64,000 nucleotides of DNA from positions 41,787 through 105,786 of the forward strand of contig NGBS01001184.1 of NCBI GenBank assembly GCA_002245135.1, read 5' to 3'. This document shows, piece after piece, positions 48,740-60,277 of the stretch (positions are counted from its first letter, which is position 1; every line of letters starts with the position of its first letter). The stretch comes from Proteromonas lacertae (lineage: Eukaryota; Sar; Bigyra; Opalinata; Proteromonadidae). The position numbers and the translations under genes are program-made. Under the pieces are notes generated by a model. It did no database searches and was not told the origin of the DNA. It saw only the letters and a program-made list of their open reading frames with translations.

Positions 48740-51700
48740 ATGAGTGACTCACTTCATGATTTCATTAACTCATACACCAATGCTTTATCTATGCAGGTAT
48801 TATTCTAGTTATTAATTTATTAGGAGGAAATCGAAGTTGTTCAAAAACAACTTACGCATCTTCGTAAAGTGATTGGAGACAAAAACACTAATGAAGTATA
48901 TTTTTTTGACATTGTATTTAATAGAGAAAAATGAGAGAAACTCTTGTCATTGCAACATATATTTCTATGTTGGGTTACGATGTTGAATTTACCTATTTAA
49001 AAGCAGTTGAAGTATAAAATATTACTATTTCTATACCTTTTAGATGTGTACAAAGCCAACATTATTAACAAAGAAAGTAGGTTATCTTGTAACATCTCTT
49101 CTTATCCCACCAGAGCATGATTTTTCAGTGATGATTGTCAACCAATTAAGAACTGATGTACAAGCTGCAAACATTATGGATGTATGTAGTGCTTTAATCT
49201 GTGTTACTAAGATGGCTAGAGAAGATGTAATTCCAGTAATGATTGACTTAATCGTTAAACTATTAGTACATTCCAATGAACTTGTCAGAAAGAAAGCCGT
49301 TTCAGCAATTCATCGATTCCATCAAATTTCTCCAGAAGCAGTAGATGATTATGATAAAGACATTATGAAGTTATTGACTGATAAAGATCCTTCTATCATG
49401 GGTGCTTCATTAGATCTAATCTATGATATTTGCAAAAGATTACCAGATGAGCATAAAGCATTAGTTCCAATGTTAACCGATATTTTAGGACAGATAATCA
49501 GTGGAAGATTAGGCCCAGCTCACAATTATCACGGAATACCAGCTCCTTGGATGCAAATAAAGATAATCCGAATATTATCAGTTTTAGGAATGGGTGATAG
49601 TAAAACTTCAAGTCAAATGTACAGTATTTTAGCTCAAATATTAGACAAACCAAACGCAGCCGAGCCAATCAATGCTGGTATATTATGTGAATGTTCCCGA
49701 ACAGTGACTTGTATTTATCCAAACACTGTGTTACTTCAAAAAGCAGCTGAAATAATTGGTTATTTTGTGAATTGTGTTGATAATAATATGATCTATTTAG
49801 GTATTCAAGGATTATATGATATAGTAAGAGATTATCCTCAATATACAATGAAACATCAAATGAAAGTATTAGATTGTTTAGATAGTCCAGATGATACATT
49901 ACGATCAAAATCAGTAGATTTATTAGTGCGAATGTGTAATCCTCAGAATGTTCAAGTGATAGTAGAAAAAGTGATAAATTATTTGAAAGGTTGTAGTGAT
50001 GAATTTGTTCGACAAAGAACCGTGGATCAGATTTATGATTTATGTGAAAAATTTACTCCCAATCCAATGTGGTTTTTAAAAACAATGGTAGTGACATTAG
50101 AACTAGCACATAGTAATGTAAAACCTGAGATAATAACTGGTATTGTATCATTATTAAAAGAAGGAACAGGCGATGAGAATAGCGATAATCAATTACGAAA
50201 TGGAGGAGTAGAATTATTTGTAGCATTATTAGATAATTTATATTTACCAGAATCAATAGTATTATTACAATCGTGGGTAATAGGTGAATATGCTTCGAGT
50301 GATTGTAGTGTTGGATTGAGTGAAATATGTAGTAAATTAGTATTACAAGCTCAAAGATCAGAAAAATCTCAAACCATATCTTCAATAATGTTAACCTTAA
50401 CAAAGTTGGTGAGTAGAATAAAGAGTATTCCTGATGATGTAAAAGATTTCTTTACCAATTATTATCAAAGTGAAGATGTATTATTACAACAACAAGCAAT
50501 TGAATTTGTTCAATTGACCCACTTCTTACCTGTAATGAGTAGTTTATTCAGTGTTGGAGTATGTTGTGAAGATGTAAAAGTAAAAGATAATATTCGATCT
50601 TTGCAGAATTATGTAGATGAACAGAAACTAGCTGGAGCTGAAGATTATAATCCACCTGAAGTAGCAATAGAAGAAGAAACCTCTATAAGTGGTGGATTGA
50701 AAGTAAGTGCATATGATAAGCCAACAGTAGGTAACTTTGGTATAGAAGAAGCACAATTAATCGAGCCAGAGATGGGTCAAAGTGTAAATAATAACAATAG
50801 ACAATTGAATGTTGGATTAAAGAAGATAAGAGGAACATTTGGATTACCCCAACAACAATTACCTCCCATTTCAACCCCAAAGATCAATCTCCAGTAGAAG
50901 AAGAAGAAGAAGAAGAATTTGAAGATATTGAAGTATGGGTAACTGATGATGAAGCTGATTTATTAGAAGACATTGAGAATGAAAAAGAGAAAGAAGCTCA
51001 AGCTTTATTCTTAGGTTTGCCAGGTGCTCCATCAACAAAGAAGAATAAACAGAAGAAGATGAAGAAGATAATTAAACGAGTTCCAAAACAGAAAGTGAAG
51101 AAAGCGAATATTCCTATTACAAATGGTGGTGGCTTATTTGAAGGTATGAATGAAGCAGCACCAGCAGCTTCACCTAAATCATCATCAGTAGCAAAACCAA
51201 AAGTAAAAGTTGGAGGAATTAAAAAACCAGTTCCAATTGTTAAAACAAAAACAACAGTTAAGAAATCTAATGTTCCTGATTTATTCTCTAATAATAGTAA
51301 TGCTCCAACTAAACCAACAACTGCCAAACCTGCATTAAAAGGTAAAACAAATACTCCATCTCAACCAGAAAGTAGTTCAGATGCTAATATTCTAGGTGAT
51401 GACCTATTTGGAACTCCTGCACCCGAATTAACAGCACCTGTAAGTGATAGTACAAGTGATGATATATTTGGATCATTGAATTTCGCTGAACCAATTCCAG
51501 TTGCTCCAAGTACAACATCCACCGCAATTGATGATCCATTCAGTGAAATAAATTTAGCAAGTGCTTCAGTTACATCATCTGTAGTGAATAAACCTGGTGC
51601 AATAGTAGCTGGTGTGAAAAAAGCACCTCCAAAATCCTCGAATGATGATGATCCATTTGCTTCATTAGGATTCAGTCCAAGAGCTCCAACTTTTGATGTA

Positions 51701-52447
51701 AATCAAATGAAAATCCCTCCAACAATGTTAGGAAGATATAACAATGCTGCAAAACTACCAGCCATACCTGTAATTCAAGAGAATAATGAAGATATAGCAA
51801 TCTGTAATCAATTGATATACAGTGATAAATTCACCGCTTATGGTTTATTTTTATTTAATAAAAGTAAACATGATATAAAGAACTTAATGGTAAATGCTTC
51901 TCAACCGAATGGTTTATCATTAAATATCACAAGTGATCCTAAAACCTTAATAAATGGTAAAACATTAAAATATGAAAGTGTAAATCCAGGCCAAATGGTA
52001 TTTGTATCAATCGAATTTGCCTTTCAAAATCCCTCTTTAGAAACGATATTAATAATAAGTATTCAATATAACAATAAAAACAATAAACAAATCACTTATA
52101 TAATTCCTCCAAATGATTTATTACGAGCTGAAAGAATCAGTAGTAATGACTTTATGATTCAAATGAATCAAAATCAATGTATGATAAAATGTAATTGTCG
52201 AACTTCTAGTATGAGTACTCCACATGATTTTGGTAATTTCTTAAAAAGTAAAATGAATTTCTATATAGTAGAAGCTCAAAATAAGACAGCTGAAGTATAT
52301 TGTTTTGCGAAAGTGGCAGGAACTCCATTCAAATGTTTAGTAATAGGAAAAGTATTTGCTGGTAAAGGTGTTGAAATATGTGTAAAATCTCGAGATCCTA
52401 CTTTCAGTCAATATGTAGCTAATCAAATTAGCAAATTGATATTATAA
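48740..52447 (+). CDS. AP4E1: AP-4 complex subunit epsilon
   Basis: About 1,200 residues if the two main frames belong together. Three small 5' introns (27, 29 and 32 nt, ending at about 49043) give KMRETLVIATYISMLGYD and VEFTYLKAVEM, the adaptin trunk start. Later AHNYHGIPAPWMQIKIIRIL identifies the AP-4 epsilon branch. A hinge with DLF and DDIF-type motifs and an ear domain (SDKFTAYGLFLFNKSKH) follow. Known role: large subunit of the clathrin-independent AP-4 coat at the trans-Golgi. At about 50875-50897 the trunk frame meets a stop and the hinge-ear continues in another frame. No typical intron explains it, so a sequence slip in the ACCCCAAAG run or a non-standard 113-nt intron are the candidates. 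Confidence 0.82.
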
Positions 52448-52677
52448 ATGACAATCCATATATTCCTATTATTCCTTATTCTATATTTCTATTATCGCTA
52501 TTGTTTGTGTGATATATAATATCCAACATTACTATAAACCTGATATACAGGTAATCTTTATTAAATCACAGTTAAATAATAATATTCAGTCATATAAATT
52601 TGATTAAGATTGAGAAATAGGTATTTATGATAATTAAAGAAACGATAAAACATTTTGAAACTCAAACAAGTTTGAAA
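52448..52677. other. Intergenic, 230 bp
   Basis: Between AP-4 epsilon and the pseudokinase gene. Nothing coding seen. The last 15 bp contain the CAAACAAGTTTG palindrome shared with the paralogous pseudogene. Confidence 0.4.
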
Positions 52678-52680
52678 ATG
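52663..52680 (+). promoter_or_regulatory. CAAACAAGTTTGAAAATG start context
   Basis: Immediately precedes and includes the start codon of the pseudokinase-LRR gene; identical over 18 bp to the minus-strand copy at 7760-7777. Confidence 0.45.
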
Positions 52681-55600
52681 GTATTGTCAAATTCTTATGC
52701 TAATGATGTATTATCCACGATATTGATATGTGATTATAAAGTATTTTATTTGAAATATTGTTGTAGATAAAAGAAAGAATAGAAAGGAATGTTAATGAAG
52801 TAGATATGTTTGTCCAATATAATAATGAAATTAGAAGTATGAAAGTGTTGAATGTCCATATAAAGGAAAAGAATATAATAAAGTTTATTGAATATAACTC
52901 CATATTATCAGACTATTGCTTACACTTCATTTATCCATCCGTAATACAGATGTTTAGAAATAGTTTGATGATACTAGAAAGAAATTATTATGAAAGAGAT
53001 TTAGAAGAGGTACTTAAGAATAAATCGTTGCTGAGATGTGACATTTGTCGAGAAATCTGTTCAATATGTTCAATATTAATGAAATTGAGTGAATGTGATA
53101 TAGTAATCAGTAATTTGAAGAGTAGTAATATAGTATATGAAAAAGATGGTGAAGTAAAGCTATGTGATTTATACTTGAATAATTTGAGAAAAATAGATGA
53201 TATGGAAATATATGATGTGTGTTTTACAAGTCCTGAAGAATTAAGTGGATTAGAATGTGATGATCGAAGTGTAATTTGGTCAATTGGATGTATATTATAC
53301 GAAATGATAAACAAGAAATTGCCTTTCAGTGAAGATGATAATATGAATAAAACTCTGAGTAATATTCTTAAATTTAAATGCTGTTATTGTAAAAAAGATA
53401 GTGATTTTATTAAAAAAATGATAGATAGAATGCTAAAAAAGAAAAGCGAAGATAGATTGAGTTTAAAAGAGTTGAGTAAAGAAATGATAAAAATGAGTGA
53501 AATTTTAAAAGATGATGATAATAATTTGATAATATGTAATGAAAGAAAGGAAATATTGTACAGTTATGATGATATTATAGTTGCATTTCCAATAGTATAT
53601 TCAGCAGAATATTATCTTAAAAGTAATAAATGGAAATTAATTCGAGATAATTTGATAGAGTTATACAATGATAATGGTGATGAAAGAGTATTATCGATAT
53701 TATTGTCAATAAAATTATACAAAGAAGATTGTTTTAGTAGAATAACTAAAAATATGTTAAAATTCCAAGTTCATCACAAATGTAAAGAAGGAAGAGACTG
53801 TTATTTAGATGAAATGATATTTAATGTGTCAAATGAATGGTGTGATTATGAAGATATTTCTATTGACTCATCTTGTATTTGTTTATGTGAAGAAGGAATG
53901 AATTATTTCTTCAGAATAATGAAATTTATAAATCCAACAAGACTCGAATTTAGTATAATACTAATATTAATTTAATGTATATATTTAGATATTGATATTG
54001 CAATGGAATTTCAATCATTATTTGGATCATATTTGAATCAATTAACAAATCTTCAACATATTGATCTATGCGAATGTTGTTTAACGTATCAGTTCGTTAA
54101 ATTATTTATTGGATCAATTCCTATGCTAAATCTGACCTATGTAAACCTTACATGTATATATTAATAAAATTGTATTAAACTAGGTAATAAAGTTGGTTGT
54201 AAAGGTTTGAAAATGTTATTACCTTATTTGAATTTATTAATAGATGAAGAAAATATGTTGGATATGCATGATATGAATTTAAATGATGAATCGATGATAT
54301 TACTATCAGAAGAAATATATAAATATCCAAATCTTGAGAAAATAGATATTACAGAAAACAAAAGCATTCATTCAATTGGATTAAAAGCTTTATTCTCCAA
54401 GTTTCCTATTTCATTAATAGAATTTGATTATAATAAAAGCATAGAATTATTGGCTGACAAAGATATTGCAAATATCATAGAATACATAGTATGTGATGAT
54501 AAATTAAACTTGAGTAATTGCGAAATTGATGATGATATTTTCATATCATTGATTCAATTAAGATCAAATGAATTAGGAGAAATAAAAGAGTTGGATTTGA
54601 GTAGTATAGTTTGATATTTTTATGTTATTTAGATAATAAACTAACACATAAAAGTATAGAAATATTGATTGACAATTTATCTTCTTGTTCAAATCTTGAA
54701 TATCTTCGATTAAATGGAAATGAGGTAGGAGATTTTGGAATGAAAATATTATCTCCACACTTGAATTTGTTGGAGTATGATGGTCGAATAAACTGCTCAA
54801 GTATAATTATTATTCTTATATTCAATAGAAATGAAGTTATTTACAACTGGATTAAAATATCTATTAGATGGTTTAAAGAATATTAATGAAGATATTATTT
54901 TAGATATAAGTAGCAATGAAATAGATTCAGATGGAATAGAATATCTGATGAATTATATGAAAGAAAATGGCAATATTGATTGGTTAATTATTCATAGTAT
55001 ATTTATTATGAATTATATTCTTTAATTAGACAATCCAATTGGTAACGATGGATTTAAACTATTAATGAACAATATAAATAAATTAATAGTAGATGATGTA
55101 ATGGATATGAATAATATATGTATAGATGATAAAAGTGTAGAATTATTAGAAGATAAAATGGATTCAATTTTATGCGAAACAATTAATCTAAATGAAAATA
55201 ACATTACAATAAGTGAATTAAAATTAATATGTAATAAATCATTAGAAAAAGAAGAATATCCATTTATAAACATGAAATGTTCATCATGGACAAATGAAGA
55301 ATTGGAATATTATTTAGATTATTCTTGTAAAAGAGAAAGAAGTTATCATAATAAAGATTGCAATATGTCATGTACATAATAATGTAAATATATAATGAAA
55401 TAGATATGAAAATAAATGATTCGCATATTTTATCAATTAAAAAGTTTGACTGTTTGAATTTTGATCTATCAAATAACAAAATTAGTTGTAAAGGATTGAA
55501 AGAATTAACTGATTCTTTACAAAAAGATATAATACATATATCTATATTTAATAATCCAATTGGAGATGAAGGATTGGCAATAATATGTGATAATATAGAG

Positions 55601-55979
55601 AAATTTATTACTAGAAATACAATGTCATTAAATTTGTCAAGTATTATGTTATTATAATATAAATATAATTTGAATAGATATAGAAATGCACTTTATTGGA
55701 TTACTGAAATTAATAGAAAGATTAAGGAAATATAATGTGTTAAGAAATCTAAATCTGGAAGGAAATGTATTAGATGAGTTAGAATTGAAATTGATGACAG
55801 TACATGAAGATGTATTTAATTGTTTAGATGAACTGTACATTACAGTGAATGAGAATATAAACCGAATGGAATTAAACAATTTTTTAAACAATTTTTGTTC
55901 AATTGGAGTTATTCATTTGAAAGGCATCAGAAAAGATGAAAAAGAAGAAATGTTAAGCCAATTTATTAATATTAAATAA
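52678..55979 (+). CDS. Pseudokinase - leucine-rich repeat protein
   Basis: About 1,017 residues over nine exons (introns 26-38 nt; the first at 52741-52766). The N-terminal half is a protein kinase fold, but the catalytic loop reads ISNLKSSN, where the usual HRD aspartate is asparagine, and the DFG position reads CDLYL. With no clear glycine loop this is probably a pseudokinase. The C-lobe is otherwise intact (TSPEELSGLE, VIWSIGCILYEMI, LPFSED). The second half has leucine-rich repeats of about 28 residues (LDLSNNKLTHKSIEIL, YLRLNGNEVGDFGMKIL, LDISSNEIDSDGIEYL), interrupted by a CSSWTNEELEYYLDY segment. A truncated paralogue lies at 6270-7762. Function unknown; a signalling or recognition scaffold is a guess from the architecture. 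Confidence 0.78.
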
Positions 55980-56059
55980 TAATCATTTTTACTTATCATT
56001 TCTTATTATTATTATTATTATTATTATGTTAATTAATTAAAAATAAAGCATAAATATAC

Positions 56060-57510
56060 ATTAAATCCTGGGTTCGGAAAACACGTCACTTTCGTGTTTT
56101 GTGCCTTTCGTTGTGCCTTTAACTCACCAAAACTCCTCAGTAATTCTATGTGTCCATTTCATAAATCACAGCATAATTTATGCGTGTTTTTTTGTCTCTA
56201 TATTTTTTTGTTTTAAGTTGTTGATTTTTTGTTGCTATTAGTTTATAATATCATTCAATAAGCAAATGCTCAAATATAACACACTATATCCGTGTTCTTC
56301 TTTACAATTGAAAAAATATATCTTATATTTCATTTTACTTATTACATTTATATATCCTGATAATATTGAACTATTTATTACTATTTTTAGTTTCAATAAT
56401 ATGCTTATTTATCAATATTCATAATTACTTATTCTCAAGTTAAATTATTTAGTTAGTAACTCTAATGTATCGATTTTCTTTGATCAAATTACACTCTAAA
56501 ACAAATTTTCCTACTATAACACTCAAAATTCAAAATATAAAAATCATTTAGGCTTGTTTTAATCAAGCTGAATTTTTAATATTCAAACAACTTCAGAATT
56601 CCATCAGTAAAAAATAGTTAAAGATTTGATTAACTCTGAAGGTGTAAAGTTAGTTAGAGTTGGATATTTAAAAATTATAAGGTGTCATTGTTAATAGATG
56701 GGTGAAAAAACACCAATTATTAAGATGTAGTAAATTTAATAATAAAACAGAAAAAATTAGTGTTTTTTAGAAAGTGTTATTATAGATGAAAGCGAAATTG
56801 CAGAAAATCTAGTAAATGTTATACAAAGAACATTATCTAAATATGGAATTCCATTAGGCAAAGTTTATAGTATAGTATCAGATAATAGTTCTACGATGAG
56901 AAAGCTGGCACAACCACTAGAAACAAAAACGAAGCATATTTAACACATATTTTTAATATCGTAAGTAAAAGAATACTTGAGATAGAAAAATATAAAAGTA
57001 TTCTTGATTATTGCAATAATATACAATACCAACTAAACAATTGTAGAAGTATTAAAAATAGGTTTAAAGAATTCCATAATAAAGAATAAAGAAATTCTAA
57101 AGAATAAAGAATTAATTGATGATAAACATATTACAGAAGTTGAAGAAATTGAAAAAAATTACTACTTATCTTTCCTCGAATATACAAGCAGGGATGATGC
57201 AAATTTGAATGATGGTTATTTAATAATTAAGAAAATTAAAGAGGAATTACTACTTAATATGTCATCTGAAAAAGAGCAAGTAAAAAAATTATAAAAGATG
57301 TTATGGTTCATGTGAATTAAGAAATGATATTGGTATTTCAGTTTCTACAAATACAAAACAGTCTTGGTGAAGAAAAAAGTAATACAATTATAAAAAATAA
57401 ATTAATGAAAATCATATTTACTCTTTTAGTTAGGAAAAACACGTCACTTTCGTGATTTGTGCTGTTCTTGTGCCGTTCCGTCCCTGTGCCTGCCGAACCC
57501 AGATTAAATC
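56060..57510. mobile_element. Decayed hAT-family DNA transposon with 8-bp target-site duplication
   Basis: Element proper is 56068-57502 (1,435 bp). It begins CTGGGTTCGG and ends CCGAACCCAG, a perfect 10-bp terminal inverted repeat, and is flanked by ATTAAATC on both sides (56060-56067 and 57503-57510), the 8-bp duplication expected for hAT. Near both ends lies ACACGTCACTTTCGTG (56081-56096 and 57439-57454), in direct orientation and itself quasi-palindromic. The interior has plus-strand remnants of a transposase: an LLIDG motif followed by a stop where hAT enzymes have Trp (near 56688-56705), and NLVNVIQRTLSKYGIPLGKV with SDNSSTM (56800-56899). It is far too short for a full hAT transposase and has several stops, so it cannot be autonomous. 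Confidence 0.85.
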
Positions 57511-57884
57511 GAATGGAGCAGGGTTGTATAAATAAGTAACCTATAGGTTTTAGGTAAAACCTATAATCTAGCCTCGAGTATTATTTTGTTAAAATCTATT
57601 TTAATTACTTACTGAGTAACATTTGCTTTATACAAACTATCATACTATATAAAATATTATTCCTGCTTCTTGTTTTACTTTAGTTACTATAGTTATGACT
57701 AAGATTGGTTGAAATTGTATAAATATCTATTCTGATATATTAAAATTCATCTACAAACTACTCAATAGTGATATTTAACATATTTATAAACAACTTGTTA
57801 TTTTGATGATTAATTTATATTGATTACTATCTCTAAAAAACAAATATAAATGTGATTATAATAATAAATCTCTATTTATGGATA
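57511..57884. other. Gene-free stretch beside the hAT element
   Basis: No coding sequence seen. It contains a 10-bp perfect hairpin stem TATAGGTTTT / AAAACCTATA with a 4-base loop at 57542-57565, 30 bp from the transposon end. Otherwise AT-rich sequence. Confidence 0.4.
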
Positions 57885-58103
57885 TTAATGATTTGTCTTC
57901 AATAAGTCTCTTACTTTCTCAGTTTTTGAAAATAAATAATCATTATAAAACTTTCTTAGGGGTATAATATATCCTAATTTGAAGCAAAACCTTCTAAATT
58001 CGGATGAGTCTAATATTGTGGTACTGACTGTATTGAAGGTTATGAATTTAAATAGATCGTTGTTGAGAGAATCTGAATTGACTTTGGCTTGGAGCATATT
58101 CAA
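57885..58103 (-). CDS. Unassigned ORF, possibly a gene remnant
   Basis: 72 codons (MNMLQAKVNSDSLNN to VRDLLKTNH) of protein-like composition, with leucines and charged residues regularly spaced. I do not recognise it. A TCAAGCTTGA motif at 58176-58185 lies about 75 bp upstream, similar to the promoter motif of host genes, and an acceptor-like TTCAG precedes the ATG, so it may be the last exon of a small host gene. It could also be a fragment left by the neighbouring mobile elements. Confidence 0.3.
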   Translation of the reverse strand: MNMLQAKVNSDSLNNDLFKFITFNTVSTTILDSSEFRRFCFKLGYIIPLRKFYNDYLFSKTEKVRDLLKTNH

Positions 58104-58618
58104 TAATCTGAATAATGTAATTATACATTTAAATGATCTAAATCTTAAAAAATAAAGATTTACTTAGTCAAATCATCAAGCTTGATGTTTTTTTCTTTTA
58201 TTTTTTTTATTCTATAATTAATTTAATATTATGTTAATAATATGTTATTGTGAGTCATCATTGAGAAATAGATGAAAATAATAGTAATATAAAAAGTGCA
58301 TCGACCGAAGGTCAAATTTGATATTTGAAAGATAATGCATAAAGCTTTAATTTATATATGTATAACCGTAAGAATATCACTGTAGGTGGGTAAACCGTAC
58401 CAGACTATTCTTAGGTGCCTTCTACAGGTAAGAATAAGCGATTTGAGTGTAAATTAGTTTTTGGTACGGGTTATACTGGAGGAAGCGGTGAGTTTAAATT
58501 TCTTTATATATTTTTGTGTATGAGTAATTTTATGGGTTAAAATTTTTTCTTTTGTTTTTTGTATATAATTTCATTTAACTTTTTCTTATTGCTATTTATC
58601 AATCATAATTTCAAAAGA
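58104..58618. other. Non-coding junction with inverted-repeat cluster, probable left flank of the virus-like element
   Basis: No ORF is supported here. Between 58361 and 58476 several inverted repeats overlap: CTGTAG (58380) with CTACAG (58422), ATTCTTA (58407) with TAAGAAT (58429), and GTAAACCGTACCA (58390-58402) with TGGTACGGGTTATAC (58462-58476). This is the most GC-rich and most structured short stretch around, and it lies where the host-style genes end and the intron-free ORF block begins. Confidence 0.45.
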
Positions 58619-58963
58619 ATGTCAAGAATTTGGATCGAGAATGTTAATATAGAAGATAGAAGTAAGCGTGAAGATGAAGAATTTGAAAGAATCTATGCAA
58701 TCATTGAAAGTGAAGTAGCTAGAATAGTAGCTCAACCATCACCTCCAGTAGTAATGTGGTATACATCTGATACAGCTGATGAGGATGATAGAAAGTATGA
58801 AGAATGGCGTGCAATTCATAAACCAACTAGAGTAGCACAAGCAACCATACGCCCTAGAAAATGGGTTGATCCTGAAGAAGAGCGCAGAAAAACAAAGATG
58901 TTAAAGCGTTATGGCATTGATGAAAAAAACATCATTGAAGAAAGACTAAGATTTCATAACTAA
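58619..58963 (+). CDS. Element ORF, charged protein of unknown function
   Basis: 114 residues from MSRIWIENV. Acidic N-terminus, a short Pro-rich turn (AQPSPPVVMW) and a basic C-terminus (RPRKWVDPEEERRKTK). No domain recognised. First ORF of the virus-like block. Confidence 0.45.
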   Translation: MSRIWIENVNIEDRSKREDEEFERIYAIIESEVARIVAQPSPPVVMWYTSDTADEDDRKYEEWRAIHKPTRVAQATIRPRKWVDPEEERRKTKMLKRYGIDEKNIIEERLRFHN

Positions 58964-59088
58964 TTCTTAAATCATTGGTTTTAATTGAATTTTGTTTTTG
59001 ATTGGCTGAATTGAAATAAACATAATATTACATAATTCTTTTCATTCGTAAATTTCTTGCGATTTTTGAAATAATTTACAAAAATAAA

Positions 59089-59649
59089 ATGAGTGATTTA
59101 CAAAATGAACTCGATGCTAGTATTGAAAAACAAGATGAAATGCCTGATGTAAAATCATTAATTATTAAAGTATTTAAGGATATGCTGGATGGTATGTATT
59201 CTGTGATTGAAGAGTATGAAGATGATCCAGAATGGAGTGAACAACCAGGTGATGATATTGATATAACAATGGAAGAAGAAGAAGTGAAGGAAGAAAAACA
59301 AAGTGAATCTAAACCTAAAAAAAGAAAGGATATAACAAAGTCAGATTCAGATTCACAAGTATGTAGTACTTGTGGTAAGAAGAAAGCTAATGATGAATTT
59401 GGTTATAAGAGTGAAGGTGTATTCTATAAATCTTGTACAGAGTGTAGAAATAAGAAGAAGAGAAGATATGAAGAAGTAAAGAAAGGAAGTGATAATAGTG
59501 GAGAAGATAAGAAGCGTAAAGTAGAGAGTAGTTCTACCGCCGAGGGTCGACCAAAGGTAGATATTGCTAAAGTAGAAACACCTACAAGTTCTATCCCGGG
59601 GGTAGCTACAGTAGATCTAACTACATCACCTACTTGTATAATTAATTAA
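59089..59649 (+). CDS. Element ORF with paired-cysteine zinc motif
   Basis: 186 residues. An acidic N-terminal half is followed by CSTCGKKKANDEFGY and CTECRNKKKRR, a C-x2-C ... C-x2-C arrangement with basic residues that suggests a small nucleic-acid-binding zinc ribbon. The C-terminus is Thr/Ser/Pro-rich. Family unknown. Confidence 0.5.
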   Translation: MSDLQNELDASIEKQDEMPDVKSLIIKVFKDMLDGMYSVIEEYEDDPEWSEQPGDDIDITMEEEEVKEEKQSESKPKKRKDITKSDSDSQVCSTCGKKKANDEFGYKSEGVFYKSCTECRNKKKRRYEEVKKGSDNSGEDKKRKVESSSTAEGRPKVDIAKVETPTSSIPGVATVDLTTSPTCIIN

Positions 59650-59713
59650 CTTTTGGTTTAAAATTCATTTTTATATTTCTATGCGTTTTTATATATAAAT
59701 AATTTCACATAAT

Positions 59714-60097
59714 ATGCCATATAATTCATCTTTAGTTATGTTAGGTGATATGAAAGATACTTTAAATGGTTTGAAACAAGAACTGTATATTTTATTAGGT
59801 TGTGTAGTTCTATGGGTTCTTTATAAATGCAAGAGAATATGTGTATGGTGTTATCATAAAGCCTGTCCTCCAGAATTAAGTGAAATATTAGCTGAGCCAG
59901 AACCTGCTGTTCAATTAGCATTAAGAAAATCTACTATTGTTTCTGCTATTCCATTTACTTTAACACCTGAAAATAGTAGAATAAATTCTAGAAATGTTAG
60001 TGATAATGAAGATGAAGAGCAATTAGAAACAGAAATAGAAATTATTCCTATTAATAAACCTGAGATTGAAATTCAAAAACCAATCATTAATATTTAA
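59714..60097 (+). CDS. Element ORF, single-pass membrane protein
   Basis: 127 residues with one hydrophobic helix at about 25-40 (LYILLGCVVLWVLYKC) followed by Cys/Trp-rich juxtamembrane sequence (KRICVWCYHKAC) and an acidic tail. Unknown; small membrane proteins are common in virus-like elements. Confidence 0.5.
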   Translation: MPYNSSLVMLGDMKDTLNGLKQELYILLGCVVLWVLYKCKRICVWCYHKACPPELSEILAEPEPAVQLALRKSTIVSAIPFTLTPENSRINSRNVSDNEDEEQLETEIEIIPINKPEIEIQKPIINI

Positions 60098-60277
60098 TTT
60101 TATATATAGTCTTTTTTCGTATTTGATTTTGAAAGTTATTTTTTGTACCCCCTTAAAAAATTACATAAAGAAAAACCGTTTTTTTTCATTCACACTTTTC
60201 TTACTCATTTTCAGTATTATATTTTTTTCATTTTTTTACTTTAATAGAAAATTAATTATTCAATCATTCAATCAAAA

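Noticed and set aside
56068-57502. Solo LTR or LTR retrotransposon ends
   Set aside because: The shared ACACGTCACTTTCGTG at both ends is short; the true termini are inverted (CTGGGTTCGG/CCGAACCCAG) with 8-bp duplications, which fits hAT.
58380-58476. tRNA or other standard RNA gene
   Set aside because: The stems do not form a cloverleaf and no A/B box pair is seen.
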